DNA of 22,308 nucleotides from an uncultured Clostridia bacterium (GTDB lineage: Bacteria > Bacillota > Clostridia > Oscillospirales > Acutalibacteraceae). The DNA lies in contig CALEIO010000027.1 in NCBI GenBank assembly GCA_937875885.1, forward strand, positions 1-22,308, given 5' to 3'. Every line of letters starts with the position of its first letter. Positions within the stretch are counted from its first letter, which is position 1. Below, in pieces: positions 16,428 through 22,308 of the stretch. The notes below the pieces were generated by a model. That model did not search any database and had not been told where the DNA came from. It worked only from the letters and a program-made list of their open reading frames with translations. The position numbers and the translations under genes were made by a program.

Positions 16428-17741
16428 ATGTCACTCTATCAGAAAATTATTAACAGAGAAGAAAAAATCTCCCTTGTAGGTCTTGGCTACGTTGGTATGC
16501 CCATTGCAGTATCTTTCTCAAAGAAAGTTGACGTTATCGGCTTCGACGTAAACAAAGCTAAAATCGACCTCTACAAAAACGGTATCGACCCCACAAAAGA
16601 GGTTGGCAACGAAGCTATCAAGAACTGCTCCGTTGACTTTACCTGCGACCCCGAAAGACTCAAAGAGGCAAAGTTCCACATTGTTGCAGTTCCCACTCCC
16701 GTAAATGCAGACCACACACCCGACCTTTCTCCCGTAGAGGGCGCAAGCCACATTCTTGGTAAGAACCTCACAAAGGGTTCCATCGTTGTATATGAATCCA
16801 CTGTTTACCCCGGTGTTACAGAGGATGTATGCGTTCCCATTCTTGAGGCAGAGTCAGGTCTTAAGTGCGGCGTTGACTTCAAAATCGGTTATTCTCCCGA
16901 GCGTATCAACCCCGGCGACAAGGTTCACCGTCTTGAAACAATCGTAAAGATCGTATCTGGTATGGACGAAGAGACTCTGGACGAAGTTGCAAAGGTTTAC
17001 GAGCTTGTTGTTGAAGCAGGTGTTCACAGAGCAGAGAGCATCAAGGTTGCAGAAGCTGCAAAGGTTATCGAGAACTCCCAGCGTGATATCAACATCGCAT
17101 TTATGAACGAGCTTTCCATCATCTTCAACAAGATGAACATTGATACAAAGGCAGTACTTGAAGCTGCAGGCACAAAGTGGAACTTCCTCAAGTTCTTCCC
17201 CGGCCTTGTTGGCGGTCACTGCATCGGTGTTGACCCCTACTACCTCACATACAAGGCAGAGCAGATGGGTTACCACTCACAGATTATCCTCTCCGGCAGA
17301 CGCATCAACGACGATATGGGTAAATACGTTGTTGAATCCCTGGTTAAGAAGCTCATTCAGGCAGACATCCCCGTAAAGTCCGCAAAGGTTGCAATCCTGG
17401 GCTTCACATTCAAGGAGAACTGCCCCGACACAAGAAACACAAGAATTATCGATATTGTTAACGAACTCAAGGAGTACGGCATTACTCCTGTTATCGCTGA
17501 CCCCGTAGCAGACAAAGACGAGGCAAAGCACGAGTATGGTATGGAGTTTGCAGATATGGCAACCATCAAGGATATGGATGCAGTTATCCTTGCAGTTTCT
17601 CACGAGGAGTTCTCTTCTCTCACAATTGACGATATGGCAAAGTTCTACTCAGGCGAGCACACAAAGGTACTCCTTGACATCAAGGGTCTGCTCAACAGAA
17701 AAGAGTACGAGAACGCAGGCTATCTCTACTGGAGACTGTAA
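16428..17741 (+). CDS. tviB: UDP-N-acetylhexosamine 6-dehydrogenase, TviB/WbpO type
   Basis: Oxidises C6 of a UDP-HexNAc to the uronic acid with two NAD. The 437-residue product has the NAD site GLGYVG (18-23), [20 protein letters not shown], the [20 protein letters not shown] helix, and [12 protein letters not shown] with the catalytic Cys265. These segments are those of TviB (Vi antigen) and WbpO, rather than of UDP-glucose dehydrogenase. With the TviC/WbpP-type epimerase at 19420 the expected product is UDP-GalNAcA. The ATG sits 3 bp after the upstream stop, its GGAGGA ribosome binding site lying in the end of the GT4 gene, so translation is probably coupled. The codon choice is strongly biased to AAG, AAC, GAC and ATC, suggesting good expression. 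Confidence 0.93.
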   Translation: MSLYQKIINREEKISLVGLGYVGMPIAVSFSKKVDVIGFDVNKAKIDLYKNGIDPTKEVGNEAIKNCSVDFTCDPERLKEAKFHIVAVPTPVNADHTPDLSPVEGASHILGKNLTKGSIVVYESTVYPGVTEDVCVPILEAESGLKCGVDFKIGYSPERINPGDKVHRLETIVKIVSGMDEETLDEVAKVYELVVEAGVHRAESIKVAEAAKVIENSQRDINIAFMNELSIIFNKMNIDTKAVLEAAGTKWNFLKFFPGLVGGHCIGVDPYYLTYKAEQMGYHSQIILSGRRINDDMGKYVVESLVKKLIQADIPVKSAKVAILGFTFKENCPDTRNTRIIDIVNELKEYGITPVIADPVADKDEAKHEYGMEFADMATIKDMDAVILAVSHEEFSSLTIDDMAKFYSGEHTKVLLDIKGLLNRKEYENAGYLYWRL

Positions 17742-17790
17742 TCTTCTTTTTATCCCTTTTACTCATTTTACACAGACGAGGTGACAGCTT

Positions 17791-19404
17791 ATGATTAAAG
17801 ATATTCTCAAAGAAAAAGAATATCTCCGTGAATTCCTTTTCATTCGCGGTTTTCTTATTACTAATAATGAAAATGTAAATACAGACGAGTTCCCTTTCTA
17901 TGGTAACTGGAAAAAAGAAAAGCACGGTAACTACTGCTTTATGGCTCACAAGCTTACAGGTATGCATATATATGAAGAGAATAACAAGGTTTTCTTCCTT
18001 ATGGGCCACGCTTACAATCCTTTTACTATGGAATATCAGGAGCAGGAGATTCTCAAAAGAATTGCCGAAAGCTACGGCACCGACGACTACATTGACCGCC
18101 TTAATGAAATTACAGGTATCTTTGTAGCAGGTGTTGCACAGGATAACAGAATCGAATTCCACGTAGATGCTTCAGGTATGCAGTCTGCATGCTATGCAGA
18201 TATCGACGGCTCTCTCTACATCTCATCCCACCCCCAGCTTATCGGAGATATCTGCAACCTTACAATGGATTCGTTTGTTAAGGAACTTATCGCTTATAAA
18301 TGGTATGGTAGAGTTATGGGGCCCTATCTGCCCGCAGACCTGACTCCTTTTGCACAGGTAAAGAGAATCGTGCCCAGCATTATGTACAGCTACAACGGCA
18401 GCATTTCTCACTACCGTTTCTGGTTCAACAAAGCTTTCACCACAAAGGGTACCGACGAAGAGTATCAGGAGGTTATTAAATCCGCTGCTGATATTCTCAA
18501 GAACAACCTGGCACTTATTCCCAAAAAGTGGAATACTCCCTGGATTTCTCTCACAGGCGGTATCGACAGTAACACAACCTTTGCTGCTGCAAACGGCAAC
18601 TACGATAAATACGAGACCTTCAGCTACATCTCTGCAGAGAAAGAAGTTCCCGACACCGAAGCAGCTGCAACAATTTCCAAGGCTTTCAACATCAAGCACA
18701 ATATATATCAGATTCCCGACACCAACGATAACCTGGATGACTACACCGACATTGTAGAGATTCAGGCTCATAACAGCGGTTACGTGGCAAAGCGTAAGGA
18801 AAACGAATCCAGAAAGAGCGGGTATGGAGGAAACACTATATGCCTTTGGATTCTAAGATTAAAGAGAGTTTTCCTGCAGAAAAACTGCGGCTGCGACGTT
18901 GAGGTAAAATCCTGGACATCTGAAACCATCAGAGGCTACTGGTACAAGCACTATGGCAGAAAGCGTATGCCTAAGCTTTCTCCTAAACTTTACAGAAACC
19001 TTTACAAGATTTTCACAACAAACAGAAAGCTTGCCCACAAGGTAGACAAGCTCTTTGCAGAATATATCGAAAAGTTCGAGTACAAATCCATTCCCGCTTG
19101 CTACCCCGCAGCAGATATCCACTTCAACGAAGTTACCTGGGGCAGCTGGGGCGGTATGAACATAAGCGAAATGAAGTTCTGCTTTGACATTACCATCGCT
19201 TACAACAACCGTAAATTCCTTGATATTCTCTTCCGCGTTCCTCTTGATAAGAGAATCTCTGACCAGCATCATCTGGATATGAAGAAATATCTCAATCCCG
19301 AGCTTTATGATATGAACATCCGCGTTGTAAATATGAAGGAAACCAACTTCAGAGCAAATGCTCTCAATGCAATATTTACAATCAACTCATTCCTGCCATT
19401 TTAA
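17791..19404 (+). CDS. Asparagine-synthetase-like amidotransferase of the polysaccharide locus
   Basis: The 537-residue product has an N-terminal class II glutaminase-like fold (about 1-210, with HVDASGMQSACYA and YISSHPQLIGD) and an asparagine-synthetase domain with the pyrophosphatase loop TGGIDS at 255-260. The usual N-terminal Cys2 nucleophile is absent (it starts MIKDILKEKE), so glutamine hydrolysis by this chain is doubtful; free ammonia or a partner may be used. The C-terminal part, with VEVKSW, FDITIAYNNRKFLDILFRVP and ISDQHHLDMKKYLN, is typical of this capsule-associated family. Placed between tviB and tviC, it is a candidate to turn GalNAcA into its amide, as WbpS is thought to do in Pseudomonas. 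Residues 343-358 may be an in-frame insert flanked by direct repeats. GAGGTGA precedes the ATG. Confidence 0.85.
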   Translation: MIKDILKEKEYLREFLFIRGFLITNNENVNTDEFPFYGNWKKEKHGNYCFMAHKLTGMHIYEENNKVFFLMGHAYNPFTMEYQEQEILKRIAESYGTDDYIDRLNEITGIFVAGVAQDNRIEFHVDASGMQSACYADIDGSLYISSHPQLIGDICNLTMDSFVKELIAYKWYGRVMGPYLPADLTPFAQVKRIVPSIMYSYNGSISHYRFWFNKAFTTKGTDEEYQEVIKSAADILKNNLALIPKKWNTPWISLTGGIDSNTTFAAANGNYDKYETFSYISAEKEVPDTEAAATISKAFNIKHNIYQIPDTNDNLDDYTDIVEIQAHNSGYVAKRKENESRKSGYGGNTICLWILRLKRVFLQKNCGCDVEVKSWTSETIRGYWYKHYGRKRMPKLSPKLYRNLYKIFTTNRKLAHKVDKLFAEYIEKFEYKSIPACYPAADIHFNEVTWGSWGGMNISEMKFCFDITIAYNNRKFLDILFRVPLDKRISDQHHLDMKKYLNPELYDMNIRVVNMKETNFRANALNAIFTINSFLPF

Positions 19405-19419
19405 TAGGAGGCTTTTACA

Positions 19420-20397
19420 ATGGGCTACAAACATCTTAAATTTCCCGAAAATTCTGTTTTCCTCGTAACAGGCGGTGCAGGCTTTATCGGCTCCAACCTG
19501 TGCGAAGCAATCCTCGGTATGGGCTACACAGTACGCTGTCTGGACAACCTTTCCACAGGTAAAAAGAAAAATATGGACGGCTTTATTGATAATCCCCGCT
19601 GTACATTCATCGAGGGTGATATCCGCGACCTTGACACCTGTATGAAGGCTTGCGAAGGCGTAGACTTCGTGCTTAATCAGGCTGCATGGGGTTCTGTTCC
19701 CCGTTCAATCGAGATGCCTTTACTCTACGAAGACATCAACATCGGCGGCACACTCAATATGATGGAAGCTGCCCGTCAGCAGGGCGTTAAGAAGTTTGTA
19801 TATGCTTCATCTTCTTCTGTTTACGGCGATGAGCCCAACCTCCCCAAAAAGGAAGGCAGAGAGGGTAACCTCCTCTCCCCCTACGCTCTCACAAAGAGAG
19901 TTGACGAGGAATACGGCAAGCTCTACAAGCGTCTTTATGGTCTTGACACCTACGGAATGCGCTACTTCAACGTATTCGGCAGAAGACAGGACCCCGACGG
20001 CGCTTATGCAGCTGTTATCCCCAAATTCATCAAGCAGCTCCTCAGCGGACAGGTGCCCACCATCAATGGTGACGGCAAACAGTCCAGAGACTTTACATAC
20101 ATAGAAAACGTAATCGAGGCAAACCTCAAGGCTTGTCTTGCATCCTCCGACGCCGCAGGCGAAGCATTCAACGTAGCATACGGCGGCAGAGAATATCTCA
20201 TCGATATTTACTACGGCCTCACAAAAGCTCTCGGCAAAGAGGATGTTGAACCCATCTTCGGTCCCGACAGAGCCGGCGACATCAAGCACTCCAACGCCGA
20301 CATCTCAAAAGCAAAAGAACTCCTGGGCTACGACCCCGAGTACAGCTTCCAGCGCGGCATCGCCCTCGCAATAGAATGGTATAAGGAGAATCTGTAA
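19420..20397 (+). CDS. tviC: UDP-N-acetylglucosamine 4-epimerase, TviC/WbpP type
   Basis: Extended SDR epimerase expected to interconvert UDP-GlcNAc/UDP-GalNAc or their uronic acids. The 325-residue product has TGGAGFIG at 17-24, Y155-x3-K159 in SPYALTKR, and the substrate loop NQAAWGSVPRSI, which matches the WbpP/TviC loop (NQAALGSVPRSI) with Leu changed to Trp. MRYFNVFGRRQDPDGAYAAV follows. The Trp lies in the sugar-binding region and could affect substrate choice. A strong ribosome binding site (AGGAGG) precedes the ATG. The stop overlaps the next start (TAATG), so the two are translationally coupled. Confidence 0.93.
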   Translation: MGYKHLKFPENSVFLVTGGAGFIGSNLCEAILGMGYTVRCLDNLSTGKKKNMDGFIDNPRCTFIEGDIRDLDTCMKACEGVDFVLNQAAWGSVPRSIEMPLLYEDINIGGTLNMMEAARQQGVKKFVYASSSSVYGDEPNLPKKEGREGNLLSPYALTKRVDEEYGKLYKRLYGLDTYGMRYFNVFGRRQDPDGAYAAVIPKFIKQLLSGQVPTINGDGKQSRDFTYIENVIEANLKACLASSDAAGEAFNVAYGGREYLIDIYYGLTKALGKEDVEPIFGPDRAGDIKHSNADISKAKELLGYDPEYSFQRGIALAIEWYKENL

Positions 20398-21380
20398 TGT
20401 TTCTTAGAAAAATAAAAAACGCTCTGTCAAATATCGGCGGTAGCGGAAACTCTATGGAAATGCTCTATTATCGCTTAAAATACGGCCTTGCTTCTTTTCT
20501 GGGTTTTATCTGGAGCGAAGAAAGATATGCAAAATGGTTCTATCACCTTTATACAGGGAAAGAGCTGGATCTTGAAAACCCCAAAACTTTCGATCAGAAA
20601 CTCTGGTGGTTAAAGCTTAACAACAGAGATCCCCAGCTCACCCGTTGCTGTGACAAGATTGCTGTCAGAGAATATGTGAAAGAATGCGGTTACGAAGATA
20701 TTCTTATTCCCCAGATTGACACATTCTCTTCTGCAAAAAAGCTGGATTTCTCTAAATACGATAAAGAAATCGTTGCCAAATGCACACACAATTCAGGCGG
20801 ACATATTTTCTTTGATCCTAAAAATCCTCCCTCTGCAAAAGAGATTAATATTGCAAAGAAAAGACTTGGCTTTATTCTGAAAAGAAATGCTTCTGTGCTT
20901 TCAAGAGAATGGAACTATAAGAATGTTCCCCCCAGAATTGCAGTAGAAGAAGTAATCAGAACAAAAAAAGGTGAGTTGCCCCTTGACTATAAGTTTATGT
21001 GCTTTGACGGCGAACCCAGAATGTTATTCCTGGACCTGGGCGTAATTAATCCCGATAGCTCATATAACCACGACTATCCCCGAAATATATACGACACCGA
21101 GTTCAACCTCCTGCCTGTATTTGAAACAAGACCAAATGCAGACTATCCCGTTGAAAAGCCTGAAAACTTCGAAAGAATGGTTGAGATTGCACGCACATTA
21201 TCAAAGCCTTTCCCCCATTGTCGTGTGGATCTCTACAATGTAGATGGCAAGATTTATTTCGGCGAGATTACATTCTACCACGGCGGTGGTTGTAACAAAA
21301 TCGAACCCGAAGAATGGGATCTTAAAATGGGTAGTTGGATAGATATCAACAGCCCCAAAATTGTACTTAAATCCAAATAA
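20397..21380 (+). CDS. TupA-like ATP-grasp protein
   Basis: The 327-residue product shows the layout of the TupA-like ATP-grasp family: NPKTFDQKLWWLKLNNRDP (61-79), a DKIAVREYV segment, KCTHNSGG (128-135), REWNYKNVPPRI, YKFMCFDGEPRM, and near the C-terminus CRVDLYNVDGKIYFGEITFY with the acidic residues expected for Mg-ATP. Members are common in capsule and teichuronopeptide loci, where TupA itself is linked to adding a polyglutamate-type peptide to a uronic-acid polymer. Here it would sit well as the enzyme that links an amino acid or another carboxylate to the GalNAcA-containing chain, but its substrate is unknown. It overlaps the epimerase stop by one base; AAGGAGA is the ribosome binding site. 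Base use is more AT-rich than in the genes just upstream. Confidence 0.87.
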   Translation: MFLRKIKNALSNIGGSGNSMEMLYYRLKYGLASFLGFIWSEERYAKWFYHLYTGKELDLENPKTFDQKLWWLKLNNRDPQLTRCCDKIAVREYVKECGYEDILIPQIDTFSSAKKLDFSKYDKEIVAKCTHNSGGHIFFDPKNPPSAKEINIAKKRLGFILKRNASVLSREWNYKNVPPRIAVEEVIRTKKGELPLDYKFMCFDGEPRMLFLDLGVINPDSSYNHDYPRNIYDTEFNLLPVFETRPNADYPVEKPENFERMVEIARTLSKPFPHCRVDLYNVDGKIYFGEITFYHGGGCNKIEPEEWDLKMGSWIDINSPKIVLKSK

Positions 21381-21402
21381 TTACGAATGGTGCGGATTAC
21401 CG

Positions 21403-22224
21403 ATGAAAAAAAACCTTATTTCTGTAATAATGGCTGTCTATAACTGCGCGTCCACGCTCCCTGAAGCCATTGATTCAATAATTAATCAAACTTACACAGA
21501 CTGGGAATTCATAATCTGCGACGATTGCTCCACTGACAATACACTGGATATCGTAAAGGAATATGATAGAAAATATCCCGGTAAATTCCGCATAATTCAG
21601 AATGAAGTAAACTCTAAACTCTCGTATTCTCTTAATCACTGTCTTAAATATGCCCAAGGCGAATTTATTGCCAGAATGGACGGAGATGATATTTCTCTCC
21701 CCGACAGATTTGAAAAGCAGATAGAGTATCTGAGAGAGCATCCTGACGTGGACCTGGTAAGCACCCTGGTACAGCGTTTTGACAAAGATAAAATGGCTGA
21801 TGTTATTCCGAAGCCTGAATTCCCCGACAGATACACCCAGCGACATCAGGTTGCTTTCAACCACGCTACTATTATGACATATAAATATGTATATGATAAA
21901 TGCGATGGCTATACTGTATCGAAACGTACAGTCCGCGCTCAGGACTATGATCTTTGGTTCAGATTCTTTTACCACAATTTCAAGGGTGTAAATATGCAGG
22001 AGCCTTTGTATCTTATGAGAGAAGATATGAATGCAATCAAACGTAGAACCTTTATGGTGCGTTTTTATGCACACCAAACCACTATCAGTGGCCTCAGACT
22101 GCTCAACTATCCCCTCAGATGGTACATAAAACCAACTATCGAGTTTGTTGTAAAAGCTCTTACCCCCGGTTTTATTGTCTACAAATACAGACAGTATCAA
22201 GCTAAAAAAACAAAATCAAATTAA
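21403..22224 (+). CDS. Glycosyltransferase family 2
   Basis: GT-A fold inverting transferase. The 273-residue product starts MKKNLISVIMAVYNCASTLP, has IICDDCSTDNT for nucleotide binding, the DXD-type motif DGDD at 93-96, and AQDYDLWFRF, which fits the acceptor-side acidic motif of this family. The C-terminal part (LRWYIKPTIEFVVKALTPGF) may lie on the membrane. Donor and linkage are not known. Start choice: the ATG at 21403, which gives the family-typical N-terminus; only a weak GGAT ribosome binding site precedes it. The same frame is open back to a TTG at 21361 inside the TupA-like gene. Confidence 0.9.
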   Translation: MKKNLISVIMAVYNCASTLPEAIDSIINQTYTDWEFIICDDCSTDNTLDIVKEYDRKYPGKFRIIQNEVNSKLSYSLNHCLKYAQGEFIARMDGDDISLPDRFEKQIEYLREHPDVDLVSTLVQRFDKDKMADVIPKPEFPDRYTQRHQVAFNHATIMTYKYVYDKCDGYTVSKRTVRAQDYDLWFRFFYHNFKGVNMQEPLYLMREDMNAIKRRTFMVRFYAHQTTISGLRLLNYPLRWYIKPTIEFVVKALTPGFIVYKYRQYQAKKTKSN

Positions 22225-22236
22225 GGAGTACTCACT

Positions 22237-22308
22237 ATGTCCATACTGTATGAATCATTAAGAAAAGTAGGTCTTGTCCTGCAGAAATGCGATGCAGGCA
22301 ATTGGTTC
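22237..22308 (+). CDS. Start of an unidentified gene (runs off right edge)
   Basis: An ATG at 22237 preceded by AAGGAG (7-8 nt away) opens a frame reading MSILYESLRKVGLVLQKCDA then GNWF to the end of the window. It starts 12 bp after the GT2 stop, so it belongs to the same operon. Twenty-four residues are too few to assign a family. Confidence 0.75.
   Translation, partial: MSILYESLRKVGLVLQKCDAGNWF

Noticed and set aside
18811..18899. Two compensating frameshifts in the asparagine-synthetase-like gene (another frame reads RKRVWRKHYMPLDSKIKESF)
   Set aside because: The other frame is protein-like but uses rare codons (CGG, AGG, CGA) and does not shorten the segment to the expected length; the in-frame insert between direct repeats is simpler.
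18841..18903. Small internal ORF starting MPLDSKIKE with GGAGG ahead of it
   Set aside because: Only 20 codons, inside a well-supported gene; most likely chance.
1..22308. Insertion sequences, CRISPR arrays, tRNA or rRNA genes
   Set aside because: No transposase, no regularly spaced repeats and no tRNA/rRNA-like segments were seen on reading both strands.

Overview
The window looks like the chromosome of a member of the Bacillota, most likely a gut-type clostridium of the Oscillospirales/Ruminococcaceae kind. The support is the Bacillus-like long form of ribosomal protein S12, strong AGGAGG-type ribosome binding sites, near-consensus sigma-A promoters (TTGACA/TTGACT, 17-bp spacer, TATAAT-like) and a SecA ending in the [13 protein letters not shown] zinc motif. 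The genus cannot be fixed from the sequence alone.

Positions 1-12192 carry housekeeping genes, all on the minus strand. In transcription order they are capD-like dehydratase, glmS, an FHA-domain/RodA fusion followed by a class B penicillin-binding protein, secA, and the str operon (rpsL, rpsG, start of fusA). Several transcription units are well bounded: a perfect-spacing promoter and a structured leader for rpsL, terminators after secA, glmS and the PBP gene, and a TTGACT-N17-TAGTAT promoter for the FHA-RodA/PBP pair. Between secA and the PBP gene lies a 640-bp patch with two small genes: a Xre-type helix-turn-helix gene broken by one missing A right after its start codon, and a divergent 51-residue membrane/coiled-coil ORF with its own predicted promoter and terminator.

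At about 12.2-12.5 kb the strand bias flips at a divergent promoter region, and positions 12532-22308 form a plus-strand surface-polysaccharide operon that runs off the window. It encodes an initiating phosphoglycosyl transferase, a D-2-hydroxyacid dehydrogenase, a D-Ala-D-Ala-ligase-like ATP-grasp enzyme, a GT4 glycosyltransferase, a TviB/WbpO-type nucleotide-sugar 6-dehydrogenase, an asparagine-synthetase-like protein, a TviC/WbpP-type 4-epimerase, a TupA-like ATP-grasp protein, a GT2 glycosyltransferase and the first 24 codons of another gene.

Reading the parts together: glmS supplies amino sugar; the divergent CapD-like enzyme probably makes the 4-keto-6-deoxy sugar for initiation; TviB plus TviC point to UDP-GalNAcA; and the asparagine-synthetase-like protein between them is a candidate for amidating that uronic acid. 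The dehydrogenase/ligase couple and the TupA-like protein suggest further amino-acid or hydroxyacid-type chemistry. No flippase, polymerase or chain-length regulator is in view, so those genes, if present, must lie beyond the right edge. The least explained points are the dehydrogenase/Ddl couple, a 48-bp in-frame segment between short direct repeats in the asparagine-synthetase-like gene, the FHA-RodA fusion, and the broken regulator with its divergent membrane microprotein.
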